A stretch of DNA of 64,000 bases, taken from Desulfuromonadaceae bacterium (GTDB taxonomy: Bacteria; Desulfobacterota; Desulfuromonadia; Geobacterales; Pseudopelobacteraceae). Of this stretch, positions 9,744-18,431 are shown in pieces (the first letter of the stretch is position 1; the number at the start of each line of letters is the position of its first letter). The translations under genes and the position numbers were made by a program. Below the pieces are notes generated by a model. That model had not been told where the DNA came from. It worked only from the letters and a program-made list of their open reading frames with translations, and did no database searches. Location: positions 248,001 through 312,000 of the forward strand of contig JAQUIT010000001.1 of the NCBI GenBank assembly GCA_028681335.1, given 5' to 3'.

Positions 9744-9758
9744 GCTAATATCGTGCCA
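9744..9758 (-). promoter_or_regulatory. Sigma-54 (-24/-12) promoter of the RHH gene
   Basis: On the minus strand TGGCACGATATTAGC matches the RpoN consensus TGGCACG-N4-TTGC at all positions but one (TAGC for TTGC), with the exact GG-to-GC spacing. The predicted start near 9732 gives a 60-nt leader before the ATG at 9672. It is oriented toward the RHH gene only. Confidence 0.75.
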
Positions 9759-9842
9759 AGTCGTGAAAAATAAATAAATGCAAGAAATAACAGCATGTTG
9801 TGGTTTGGTGGTGTTGGGTGTTGTTACTGGCTGGCCGTAATG

Positions 9843-9860
9843 TGTGCCAAATGCGGCACA
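9843..9860. promoter_or_regulatory. 18-bp dyad, candidate activator site for the sigma-54 promoter
   Basis: TGTGCC and GGCACA separated by 6 bp. Its centre lies about 120 bp upstream of the predicted start of the RHH transcript, the usual distance for enhancer-binding proteins. The same dyad with one change (TGTGCA, N6, GGCACA) occurs at 12268-12285 in the promoter of the activator gene itself. The repeat and its placement are seen directly; binding by the adjacent regulator is inferred. Confidence 0.55.
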
Positions 9861-9936
9861 TGGGTGGCCAAAAGTATACACTATTATGAAACATGGATAT
9901 GTGTGTAGCAGGGGTGTCGTGGTGAAGAGGGAGAGG

Positions 9937-12216
9937 TTAGCTGGAAACCGATTTTGGGTGGCGGATAACTTCTATGCCGTGTTTTTCCAGCAATCTGTAA
10001 AAGGTTCTGCGAGGCAGGTTAGCCAAGCGGGCGGCTTTTGTAACATTTCCATCAGTCTCTTCAAGGTAGCGGGCGATAATGTTCTTCTCTGTGCGAACTA
10101 CCTGTAACTCACGTTCTGCCTTGAATGAGACGCGGCGGCGATTGACGTCAATGTCGGGGCAGGATTCGTAGGTGTCGATAAAAATAGTAGGGAGATTCTC
10201 AAGCCGGATAATGTCATCTTTGGCGAGAACGGCACTGCGCTCTATGACGTTCTGCATTTCACGTATATTTCCTGGCCAAGGGTAGTGCTGCATGGCTTTT
10301 ACGGCCCTGTCTTCAATTCCGGCGATCGTTTTGTTGAGTTTTTTACGGGCCTTGTCGAGAAAGTGCTGGGCCAGTTCCGGCACGGATTCGGCGCGCTCAC
10401 GTAGCGGCGGAAGTTCAATGCAGAAAACATTAAGGCGGTAATACAGGTCCTCGCGAAACCACCCCTCACGCACGCCAAGTTCAAGATCCTTGTTAGTTGC
10501 TGCTATCAGGCGAACATCAACCTTTTTTGCGGTTACGCCGCCTACCGGACGTACTTCACCGAGGTCGAGTATTCGCAGAAGTTCGGCCTGCAGTTTAGGG
10601 GTGATATCGCCAATTTCGTCAAGAAAAATGGTACCGCCGTTGGCCGCCTCAAATAGTCCTTTCTTGTCGGCGATAGCACCGGTGAAAGATCCCTTTTTGT
10701 GGCCGAACAGCTCACTTTCAAGAAGCGAATCTGTAAGTGTCGTGCAGTTAACGGTCATGAGCGCTTTGTCATTGCGCTTGCTTTGGCGATGGATGGAGCG
10801 TGCGGTGAGCTCCTTGCCGGTGCCGGTTTCACCACTGATCAGAACGGTTGTGGGGGTCGGAGCGACTTGGCGGATCAGTTCCATTACCTCCATGATCCCC
10901 GGGTCGCTACCGACAATCATGTCCTCACCGGCCTGTCTGTCCAGTTCGCGCTGCACAAGTTCATACTTCTGCATCAGATAGCCGCGCTCCTCCTCTATCA
11001 ATTGCATATTGTGTGGAAGGCACATTTGAATATCAGCAAAGCCTTGAAACACCGCTACAGCATGTTCCCTGCAGGAGTTATATCCGCAGGCGCGGCAATT
11101 AAGCTCGTCCCCTTGCGTAAATTTGTTTGTGGAGTAGAGGATGCGTTTGATGTCGTCCTTGCCGGGTGTCGGGAGCTTGACCATCTTGTCCGAGTATGAC
11201 CTCCCCATGTCAGGCATGCTTGCATTAGAGCGGTAGTGGCTGGCGGTATCGTACGGAAGTTGGGCGCTGTTGTGGCACAGAATCAGCTTGCGTTTGAAAA
11301 AATGATTAAGCTCTTTGTCGCGCGCAGGACCGTCAACGCAGCCGCCATCACAGAAGCGAAGATCGACGAATGCGGGGGTGATGCGTCCGGCGGCCAGATC
11401 GCGGATTATACCGATAGTGTGCGCCTCCCCTTCTGCACTGATGGTCTCATTGTCCTGAAAATCGGTTTCGATATCAAAGACCTTGAGCGGCCCGCCGGTG
11501 AGCGTGAAAAAACGTCCGCTACCGGGATCAACGCCGTCGAAAGGTCTCTCGGCCATGTTTGCAGGAGTGATGTCCCGATTTTTAAACAGCTTGTCAATTT
11601 CCTGATACGTCAGTACGACGTCAATTGCTCTTGATGCTTCTCCCTGGATTTCAAACTTCGCGGCAATGCAGGTGCTTACATAAATAACCCGGGTCTCTTC
11701 CCCGAGGACGCTTTTGATAAATCGTCCCATAGCAATCATCGGTGAAACAACCGGCATGATGTTGGGGACGAGTGCCGGATAGTGACGCTCTATTAAATCA
11801 ACAACAGCTGAACAGTGCGATGAGATCAGGGGGCGGTTGGAGGAACCAAGGGCGCTACGATAGTTGTCGGCAATCATTTTGGCGCCATAGGCGCCTTCGT
11901 GCACTTCGCAGAAGCCGAGACTTTTTAAGGCAGCAACCAGTTGCCCGGGCAGCAAATCATGAAAAAAAGCGGGAAAAGAGCAGCCAAGCACAGCAACTAC
12001 GGGGGCTCCGGATGCAAGCATCTCCTGTGTAAGCGCCATGCGGTCAACAATGACCTTGGCTTTTTGGGGGCAGCTCAGGCAGTTGCCGCAGCCTATGCAG
12101 CGGTCATAAATGATCTGGGCAAAACCGCCATCGACCTTGATGGCTTTGACGGGACAGCTGCGCACGCAGGAATAGCAGCGGCGGCATCTCTCCTTATATG
12201 TGATGATTGGTTCCAT
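9937..12216 (-). CDS. Sigma-54 activator with ferredoxin and [FeFe]-hydrogenase-like sensor domains
   Basis: A 759-residue regulator. Residues 1-55 form a two-cluster ferredoxin domain (Cys11, 14, 17, 21 and Cys40, 43, 46, 49; the last spacing is one residue short of the usual CX3CP). Residues 60-360 resemble the large-subunit C-terminal domain of [FeFe] hydrogenases but with altered H-cluster motifs (SSHCSA, STCIAAKFE, FCDGGCVDG). Next comes an Fe-S domain (CRACGYNSC, then MCLP), followed by an AAA+ module with GETGTGKE, GSFTGA and DEIGDI. It ends in a Fis-type helix-turn-helix (TKAARLANLPRRTFYRLL). It should activate RpoN promoters in response to redox state, H2 or a bound cluster rather than by phosphorylation, as there is no receiver. 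The dyads and the sigma-54 promoter beside it suggest autoregulation and control of the RHH gene. Confidence 0.9.
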   Translation of the reverse strand: MEPIITYKERCRRCYSCVRSCPVKAIKVDGGFAQIIYDRCIGCGNCLSCPQKAKVIVDRMALTQEMLASGAPVVAVLGCSFPAFFHDLLPGQLVAALKSLGFCEVHEGAYGAKMIADNYRSALGSSNRPLISSHCSAVVDLIERHYPALVPNIMPVVSPMIAMGRFIKSVLGEETRVIYVSTCIAAKFEIQGEASRAIDVVLTYQEIDKLFKNRDITPANMAERPFDGVDPGSGRFFTLTGGPLKVFDIETDFQDNETISAEGEAHTIGIIRDLAAGRITPAFVDLRFCDGGCVDGPARDKELNHFFKRKLILCHNSAQLPYDTASHYRSNASMPDMGRSYSDKMVKLPTPGKDDIKRILYSTNKFTQGDELNCRACGYNSCREHAVAVFQGFADIQMCLPHNMQLIEEERGYLMQKYELVQRELDRQAGEDMIVGSDPGIMEVMELIRQVAPTPTTVLISGETGTGKELTARSIHRQSKRNDKALMTVNCTTLTDSLLESELFGHKKGSFTGAIADKKGLFEAANGGTIFLDEIGDITPKLQAELLRILDLGEVRPVGGVTAKKVDVRLIAATNKDLELGVREGWFREDLYYRLNVFCIELPPLRERAESVPELAQHFLDKARKKLNKTIAGIEDRAVKAMQHYPWPGNIREMQNVIERSAVLAKDDIIRLENLPTIFIDTYESCPDIDVNRRRVSFKAERELQVVRTEKNIIARYLEETDGNVTKAARLANLPRRTFYRLLEKHGIEVIRHPKSVSS

Positions 12217-12245
12217 GGCTCCAGGCTTTTGTGGTTAGTAACGCT

Positions 12246-12274
12246 AGAGTACACTAAAAAAAACATATGTGCAA
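12246..12274 (-). promoter_or_regulatory. Probable promoter of the hydrogenase-like sigma-54 activator
   Basis: On the minus strand TTGCAC (12269-12274) and TACTCT (12246-12251) are 17 bp apart; the -10 box is weak. The -35 box lies inside the dyad at 12268-12285, so binding there would be expected to block this promoter. Predicted start near 12239. Confidence 0.4.
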
Positions 12275-12285
12275 GAAATGGCACA
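12268..12285. promoter_or_regulatory. 18-bp dyad, candidate autoregulatory operator
   Basis: TGTGCA and GGCACA separated by 6 bp, in the short gap between the aminopeptidase stop and the activator start. It is the same dyad as at 9843-9860. The two copies flank the activator gene, one on each side. Confidence 0.5.
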
Positions 12286-12287
12286 CT

Positions 12288-13427
12288 TCAAATTAGCAGT
12301 AAACCGTCAGATATAATGACCTGTTCGCTACCGTTAGACGTGATTGCAGTTAGCGTTGGACGATAAAATACGTAATCCTCGTGAAAGGGGGCGCTGACGG
12401 TGCCGCCGAAGCCGGTGTTGTCGCCGAGAGCTATGTGGATAGTCCCGAGGATTTTCTCCGCTTCAAGTACGTTGTCAGGCCTGCTGGCTTTGTCATTGGT
12501 GCCGATGCCAAGCTCGGCTATGTTGCGACAGTTTGCATTCTCGGCAAAGCGCACCTCGAGGATGTTGCGCTGTTGGTCCTTGCCGTCAATTTTTACAACA
12601 ACACCTTTTTCGACAGTCAGGCTGAGTGGTTCGTCAAGTTTTCGGGTTGGTCCCCATTCTATAACCATAACGCCGTGGCTCATTCCTTCGAGCGGGGCAA
12701 AATATGCTTCGCCAGCCGGCAGGTTGCCGAAGCTTCCGGTGGCGGTCAGTAGCCCGTCATCGCCTTTGGCATGCCGTCCCTGTTTGCAGATGTTCATGTT
12801 GGTGCCGTTGGGGGTGGTGATTCGAATCCAGGCAGCTTTGTTAATCGCTTCTGTGAGGCGGGCGGTTCGGGAAGCAAGTGCGGCCCAGTCAACGGTCATG
12901 GAAGTGTGAAACATCTGAGGATCGAAGTGCGGCAGGCTGGCAAAACGGCAACCAGCTGCACAGGCAAGAGCGCGATAACGGGTGTGGCTGGTGGAGTTGT
13001 TTGACATGGCGATAATGATTTCTGCGACATCTCCTCTGTGTTTCATGACAATGTCTTTGGCGCAGGCGATTTCGTCCGGGGAGGTAGACTTGGTGAGCAA
13101 CTTTGTCAGTATGCCGGCTGATTCAAGTGCCGGCATGGTGCGTTTGCCGAAGGTTGCCTGCCAGAGTACTGTTGGAGGCTCGGCGCCCGATGCGGCGGTA
13201 GCCGGGAATTCGACAAAAAGGCCGCTGCCGTACTTTAATGCAGCAAAGTCTGCTGCAGCCCGCGCTGTTATATTCAGTCGCGCGCGTCGTTCCCTGTCGG
13301 CGGCGGCGAGGATCTCGTCGGGGCCGATGATGTCACTAAACACCAGCACGCGCTCGCCCGGATGGATGCCCATATTGGTTTCAAAAAGCGATTCAAAAGC
13401 AGCGTCAAAATCTGGAGTGTCATGCAT
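12288..13427 (-). CDS. M29-type (thermophilic aminopeptidase-like) metallopeptidase
   Basis: A 379-residue protein resembling the aminopeptidase T/S family, cytoplasmic two-metal exopeptidases. The C-terminal half has the family's metal-ligand segments: GNLPAGEAYFAP (Glu), IAELGIGTN (Glu), TIHIALGDN (His) and FHEDYVF (His). The N-terminal half (GERVLVFSD) is the usual alpha/beta domain. The ATG at 13427 has GGGAG upstream. Natural substrates are unknown, and many members are annotated only as leucyl aminopeptidase-like. It ends 3 bp before the operator-like dyad of the downstream sigma-54 activator. Whether the two genes share a transcript is unclear. Confidence 0.82.
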   Translation of the reverse strand: MHDTPDFDAAFESLFETNMGIHPGERVLVFSDIIGPDEILAAADRERRARLNITARAAADFAALKYGSGLFVEFPATAASGAEPPTVLWQATFGKRTMPALESAGILTKLLTKSTSPDEIACAKDIVMKHRGDVAEIIIAMSNNSTSHTRYRALACAAGCRFASLPHFDPQMFHTSMTVDWAALASRTARLTEAINKAAWIRITTPNGTNMNICKQGRHAKGDDGLLTATGSFGNLPAGEAYFAPLEGMSHGVMVIEWGPTRKLDEPLSLTVEKGVVVKIDGKDQQRNILEVRFAENANCRNIAELGIGTNDKASRPDNVLEAEKILGTIHIALGDNTGFGGTVSAPFHEDYVFYRPTLTAITSNGSEQVIISDGLLLI

Positions 13428-13557
13428 ATAATTATCTCCCGAGAATCAAAAAACAACTTTTTATGAATATGTAGTTTAGCTGTATAGCTTGTAGCACATT
13501 AGGTCCAAAAGGTAAAACCGGTGTGAAAGTAAGTTGTGTTGTGTGTCAGTTTTTTCC

Positions 13558-13585
13558 TTGATTTATAAGGTGTTAGTGTGATAAT
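13558..13585 (+). promoter_or_regulatory. Probable promoter of the sfrB-sfrA operon
   Basis: TTGATT (13558-13563) and GATAAT (13580-13585) are 16 bp apart. Predicted start near 13592, about 84 nt before the GTG start of sfrB. Confidence 0.45.
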
Positions 13586-13594
13586 GATGCATAC

Positions 13595-13602
13595 TGTATA
13601 CA
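13595..13602. promoter_or_regulatory. TGTATACA palindrome over the predicted sfrB transcript start
   Basis: A perfect 8-bp palindrome 10 bp after the -10 box. Such cores are common in GntR/TetR-type operators, and the position would allow repression. Function is inferred from position only, and the motif is short. Confidence 0.25.
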
Positions 13603-13675
13603 ATTCTCATGGATAATTTTGTTCAATAATTGCGAGTACTTAATCCTTTTTCAGGGTTGGTTGGTGGAGGTTTTT

Positions 13676-15694
13676 GTGGCACAGGTCGTTTTTTCTACGT
13701 GGGGCGGAAATACAGTCGACAACAGGAATGTTTCCGGGGAACCGCAGGCGGTCAGCTATCGTTTGCCGGTTGCGTTTGATGGCGAGCGTCCGTTGCGGGC
13801 GTTTATGGGATGGGACGGCATTATCCTCTTTGACAAGGATGTCGATGTTCCTGCTATGACAGCTGAATACATGAAGCGTGTTCAGACCCTGTTCTGCTGT
13901 GGTCGCTGTACACCGGGTAAAAAAGGTACCAAAGTACTAATGGACCTTTTCCAGAATGTGCTTAACGGCAGTGCCACGGAGGCGGATCTTGATACGGTCG
14001 GTGACCTGGCTGAGTTGCTGAAAAACTGCAAGTGTACACTCTGTCAGAGTGCGACTGTGCCGGTTTTTGATGCAGTTACTCACTTCCGTGATAAGTTTGT
14101 TGCGTATCTGGGCAGTAACGCTTCCCCCGCACCTGCCAACTATATCCACAAGATTACTGCACCTTGCATGGACAAATGTCCGGCCCATATCGATATCCCC
14201 AAGTATATTGAGGAAATCAAAAACTACCAGTACGGTGAAGCGTTGGCCACCATCCGCGAAAACATGCCGATGCCGGCTGTCTGCGGCCGGGTTTGTCCGC
14301 ACCCCTGCGAGACCGCCTGTCGTCGTAAAAACGTGGATGATGCGATCAATATCATGGTGCTCAAGCGGACCGCCTCAGATTATGAGTGGCAGCATAACGT
14401 AACCCCTCCGATGCAGACCAAGCCGGCCAAGAACAAGAAGGTGGCTATCGTCGGTGCCGGCCCTGCCGGATTGGCCTGTGCCTACTATCTTGGCCTTGAA
14501 GGGTATAAATCGACAATTTATGAAGCCCTGCCCGAAGGGTACGGTGGCGGCATGATCGCCGTCGGTATCCCGGCCTACCGTATGCCGCGCCATATTCTGC
14601 AGCGGGATGTGGATATCATCGAATCGGTCGGTTCAGAGATCAAGTACAACATGCGTGTGGGCAAGGATATTTCACTTCCCGAGCTGAAACAGCAGTATGA
14701 CGCCGTGTTCCTGGCACCCGGCGCACATCGCTCCAAGCCGATGGGTGTAGAAGGCGAAGATAAAGGATACAAAGGTTTTCTCTCCGGCGGTATCGACTTC
14801 CTGCGTGAGGCCTATTTAGGCAATCCAACCGGCATGGGTAAAAAGGTGTGCGTAGTTGGCGGCGGTAATACTGCTATTGACTGTGTACGCGTTGCCCTGC
14901 GTGAAGGAGCTGAAGAATCGATCCTGCTGTATCGCCGCTCACGCAAGGAGATGCCTGCTGATGTGTGGGAGGTCGACGGTGCTGACGAGGAAGGGGTTCG
15001 CTTTGAATTCCAGGTTCTTCCGACCAGAGTCGTTGTGGATGCCAATGAACAGGTTACCGGTGTTGAATGTGTTCGCATGGCAATGGGTGAGCCGGACGCT
15101 TCCGGTCGTCGTCGTCCCGAACCGGTTGCCGGCAGTGAATTTATCGTTGAGTGCGACACAATTATCCCGGCCATCGGTCAGGATCCGGATCTTGGTTTCA
15201 TCCCTCCGGACATGGGCATCGATATAACCAAGTGGAACACTGTCGTCACTAAGTATCTGCCGCTTAAGGATGCCGCCGGTAAAGATCTGAAAGACGGCAT
15301 GGGTAACATGCTTTCCCGTTCACTTATCACTGACTGTGACGGCGTATTTGCCGGTGGTGACGCTGAGATTGGGCCGCTGACGGTTGTTGCCTGTATCGGT
15401 AATGCCCACCGTGCTGCTCACGTTATTCAGCGTTGGTTGGAAGAGGGCAAAGCCTATCTTTCGGAGCAGGATATTTTTGACGACCTGCTGAGCTATCTGG
15501 GTGTTTATGATAAGAACGAGGCTGTTGCATGGCTTGACTCCGGTGAACGTGCCGGTCAGAAAGAGGTGCATGGTCGCGAGCGTGCCGCCAAGGGGAACTA
15601 TCGTGAGGTCGAACTCGGCTTCAGTGATACTACTGCGCAAGTTGAGGCCGATCGCTGTCTGAGATGCTACCGCATGGCAATGGTAGCCCTGTAG
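13676..15694 (+). CDS. sfrB: SfrB-like NADPH oxidoreductase beta subunit (GltD-like flavoprotein)
   Basis: A 672-residue cytoplasmic Fe-S flavoprotein. The N-terminal 130 residues resemble the NADH-binding Fe-S end of NuoF (CCGRCTPGKKG, then CKCTLC). They are followed by the twin-cluster domain of glutamate synthase small subunits (CMDKCPAHIDIPKYI, CGRVCPHPCETACRR), an FAD site (VGAGPAGLACAYY), an NADPH site (VGGGNTAIDC) and a terminal CLRC. Length and layout match SfrB of Geobacter sulfurreducens, the beta subunit of a soluble NADPH:Fe(III) oxidoreductase. In vivo the complex more likely balances NADPH with other electron carriers than reduces iron directly. The GTG start at 13676 has a perfect GGAGG 5 bp upstream. 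sfrA follows after 43 bp. Confidence 0.8.
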   Translation: MAQVVFSTWGGNTVDNRNVSGEPQAVSYRLPVAFDGERPLRAFMGWDGIILFDKDVDVPAMTAEYMKRVQTLFCCGRCTPGKKGTKVLMDLFQNVLNGSATEADLDTVGDLAELLKNCKCTLCQSATVPVFDAVTHFRDKFVAYLGSNASPAPANYIHKITAPCMDKCPAHIDIPKYIEEIKNYQYGEALATIRENMPMPAVCGRVCPHPCETACRRKNVDDAINIMVLKRTASDYEWQHNVTPPMQTKPAKNKKVAIVGAGPAGLACAYYLGLEGYKSTIYEALPEGYGGGMIAVGIPAYRMPRHILQRDVDIIESVGSEIKYNMRVGKDISLPELKQQYDAVFLAPGAHRSKPMGVEGEDKGYKGFLSGGIDFLREAYLGNPTGMGKKVCVVGGGNTAIDCVRVALREGAEESILLYRRSRKEMPADVWEVDGADEEGVRFEFQVLPTRVVVDANEQVTGVECVRMAMGEPDASGRRRPEPVAGSEFIVECDTIIPAIGQDPDLGFIPPDMGIDITKWNTVVTKYLPLKDAAGKDLKDGMGNMLSRSLITDCDGVFAGGDAEIGPLTVVACIGNAHRAAHVIQRWLEEGKAYLSEQDIFDDLLSYLGVYDKNEAVAWLDSGERAGQKEVHGRERAAKGNYREVELGFSDTTAQVEADRCLRCYRMAMVAL

Positions 15695-15737
15695 TTTTTA
15701 TTGATACGTATTTAAGAACTCATTGGAGATATAAGGC

Positions 15738-18338
15738 ATGGCACATACAGAGTGCAGTGACAAGAAAAGTGCGGCAACAGTAACCATCAACGGCCAACAG
15801 GTAACAGTGCCCGTTGGCACCACAATTCTGGAAGCGGCGGCAGAGTTGGGCATTAAAATTCCAACCCTTTGCTGGCTGAAAAAGGTTTCAACTACCGGTG
15901 CCTGCCGCGTCTGTATCGTTGACGTGGAAGGTGTTGAGCGGCCGATGACGGCATGCAATACTCCGGTCAAAGACGGTATTGTCGTTATCACGAGCACACC
16001 AAAACTGGAAGCTGCTCGCAAGAAGACGATGGAGTTGATGCTGGTTAATCATCCGCTGGATTGCCCTGTCTGCGATGCTGCTGGAGAGTGTGACCTTCAG
16101 GATACCTGCTACAGCTTGCAGGTGGACAAAACCAAATATACTGCAGAACTGGAGCGCTTGCCGATTCGTTACGACTGGAAGTTGCTCGAAAGCGACCCCA
16201 ATCGTTGTATCCTCTGTGAAAAATGTGTCAAGGTCTGCCGTGAGGTTGTCGGGCGTGAAGCTATTGAGATTGTAGATCGTGGTGACCGCACCATTATCGA
16301 CACCATCAGCGGTAAGCCGCTTGATTGCGATTTTTGCGGTAACTGTATCGGTGCGTGCCCGACCGGTACTCTGATCAGCAAGCCGTTCAAATTTCGCGGT
16401 CGTCCCTGGACATTTGATGTGACCAAAAGTATCTGCTCATTTTGCTCATCCGGCTGTGAGATCGAGTACCACGCCGGTAACGGCAGGGTCGAGCGGGTTA
16501 CCAGTTCCGACGACGGCTACAACAAGGGTAATCTCTGTATTAATGGCCGTTTTGGCTATGCCGCATTCAACTCGGCGGGGCGTCTCGCTTCACCCCTCAT
16601 GAAAGACAGTTCGGGCGGATTGAAAAAAACATCCTGGGATCAGGCGCTGGAAGCCGTTGCCACAGGTTTCAAAAATGTTGCTGCTGCATCAGGCGGGGCC
16701 GCCATTGCCGGTATCGGTTCGCCACGTGTGACAAATGAAGAGAGTTATCTTTTCCAGAAGTTCCTGCGCGGAGCACTCGGGAGCAACAATATCGATTCCG
16801 AAGCTCGTCTCGGCTATCTCCCTGCGCAGGTCATCCAGTGGGAAATGCTCGGCTACAGTGGCGGCACCTTCGGGATGGATACGATTGAAAAGGCGACCGC
16901 CGTCGTTGTTATCGGCGCCGATCTCAAAGGCGAGTCAGCCGGGTTTGCCTATCGTGCTATTCAGGCCGCTACAAAAAATAACGCAAAACTGGTTCTGGCA
17001 GGTAGTCGTGCCACTTCCATGAACAAGTTTGCCAACGCGTTCCTGCAGTGCCGTCCCGGCAGTGAAGCATGGCTGGTTGCCGGTCTTAATAAAGCAATAC
17101 TGGCGGAAGGTCTCGCTACGTCGGCGAATGTGACAGGTCTTGAACCTTTAAAAGCGTCACTGGATGCATTCTCATTCGAGCGTATAACTGAAGTTTCGGG
17201 TGTGTCAGAGGTTCAGCTTCGTGAAGCAGCAGCCCTTATCTGCACTGGTGGCCGTACTGCTGTTATCTACGGTGCCGATATCATTCGTTCAGCCGACAGC
17301 AAGAACGCCGTTGGCGGTGTTGTTGATCTGGCACTGCTGACGGGCGCTGTGACTGAAGCGGGTGCCGGAATTTATCCGCTGGACGAAAAAAACAATACTC
17401 AGGGAATGCTCGATATGGGTGTTTGTCCAGAGTACCTGCCCGGTTACCATACCTACGAACGCGCTGCTGGAACGTTCAGTTCTGCCTGGAAAGCATCCAT
17501 ACCTACAATAGCTGGTAAAGACCTGTTCCAGATAATAGATGCCATTGAAGCCGGTCAGATCAAGGCACTTTATGTCATGGGTAGTGACCCGCTGCACTTT
17601 TTACCAAATCGCGCTCGTGTGCTGAATGCCCTGCAAAAGCTGGAACTGTTGGTGGTACAGGATCTGTTTATGACCGATACCGCCCGTTTGGCACATATCG
17701 TTCTTCCCGCTGCAACAGGAGCCGAAAAGTCAGGCTCGTTTACCTCTGCCGATAACCGGGTACAATGCTTCACTGCAGCGGTCAAACCTGCCGGAGAGGC
17801 CCGCACCGATGCAGACATTCTGATAACACTGTACAGCCTTGTTGCAGCTGATGCGACTTCAATCCCAGGATCTCAGGATGCCCTGCATCACGAAATAACC
17901 TCCCTGACAAATCTCTATAGTGAAACATGCGATCATCAGGGTTGCCTGATGGGACGGATCAAAAATCGCACTGCTACCTTTGCTGCAGTGCCACTGACAC
18001 CATGTGCGCTGCCTGCCTCATCCCGGCCATTCGCCCTGACTGTCGGTCCGTTGCAACACCATAACGGCTCCATGACGACTATGTCGGAGAACAACCTGCT
18101 GGTCGCGGGAGAAGCATACGTTGAGCTCTCGTGCCAGGATGCCGCTTCGGCTGGTGTCGTCGCCGGGGATAGTATTGCAATTACTTCGGATAACGGCTCT
18201 GTCTCACTTAAGGCAAAGGTGTCGGAACAACTTCAGCCGGGCACACTGTTTGTGCCGGCACATTTCAGGGATGCTGCCATAAACACCCTGACCAGCTCTG
18301 CCTCGTATCCCCAGTATGTTTCAATTGCCAAGGGCTGA
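15738..18338 (+). CDS. sfrA: SfrA-like NADPH oxidoreductase alpha subunit (NuoG-like Fe-S protein)
   Basis: An 866-residue NuoG/formate-dehydrogenase-like protein. In order it has a [2Fe-2S] plant-type ferredoxin domain (LCWLKKVSTTGACRVC), the His-Cys cluster motif HPLDCPVCDAAGEC, two [4Fe-4S] clusters (CILCEKCVKVC and CDFCGNCIGACP), and a fourth motif CSFCSSGC opening a molybdopterin-oxidoreductase fold that runs to the C-terminus. It pairs with the GltD-like subunit upstream, as in the Geobacter Sfr complex, where it is the 87-kDa alpha subunit. I cannot tell whether the molybdopterin site is occupied; NuoG-type relatives often lack it. GGAG precedes the ATG. A terminator follows 30 bp after the stop. 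Confidence 0.8.
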   Translation: MAHTECSDKKSAATVTINGQQVTVPVGTTILEAAAELGIKIPTLCWLKKVSTTGACRVCIVDVEGVERPMTACNTPVKDGIVVITSTPKLEAARKKTMELMLVNHPLDCPVCDAAGECDLQDTCYSLQVDKTKYTAELERLPIRYDWKLLESDPNRCILCEKCVKVCREVVGREAIEIVDRGDRTIIDTISGKPLDCDFCGNCIGACPTGTLISKPFKFRGRPWTFDVTKSICSFCSSGCEIEYHAGNGRVERVTSSDDGYNKGNLCINGRFGYAAFNSAGRLASPLMKDSSGGLKKTSWDQALEAVATGFKNVAAASGGAAIAGIGSPRVTNEESYLFQKFLRGALGSNNIDSEARLGYLPAQVIQWEMLGYSGGTFGMDTIEKATAVVVIGADLKGESAGFAYRAIQAATKNNAKLVLAGSRATSMNKFANAFLQCRPGSEAWLVAGLNKAILAEGLATSANVTGLEPLKASLDAFSFERITEVSGVSEVQLREAAALICTGGRTAVIYGADIIRSADSKNAVGGVVDLALLTGAVTEAGAGIYPLDEKNNTQGMLDMGVCPEYLPGYHTYERAAGTFSSAWKASIPTIAGKDLFQIIDAIEAGQIKALYVMGSDPLHFLPNRARVLNALQKLELLVVQDLFMTDTARLAHIVLPAATGAEKSGSFTSADNRVQCFTAAVKPAGEARTDADILITLYSLVAADATSIPGSQDALHHEITSLTNLYSETCDHQGCLMGRIKNRTATFAAVPLTPCALPASSRPFALTVGPLQHHNGSMTTMSENNLLVAGEAYVELSCQDAASAGVVAGDSIAITSDNGSVSLKAKVSEQLQPGTLFVPAHFRDAAINTLTSSASYPQYVSIAKG

Positions 18339-18367
18339 GACTATACGCACTCATCTCACTATGATTA

Positions 18368-18399
18368 TGGAAACGCCGCTTTTGCGGCGTTTCCATTTT
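18368..18399 (+). terminator. Intrinsic terminator after sfrA
   Basis: A 12-bp perfect stem (TGGAAACGCCGC and its complement) with a TTTT loop, followed by TTTTG. Confidence 0.75.
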
Positions 18400-18431
18400 G
18401 AACACTCTAACTTCCCAACGATGATTCTCAT

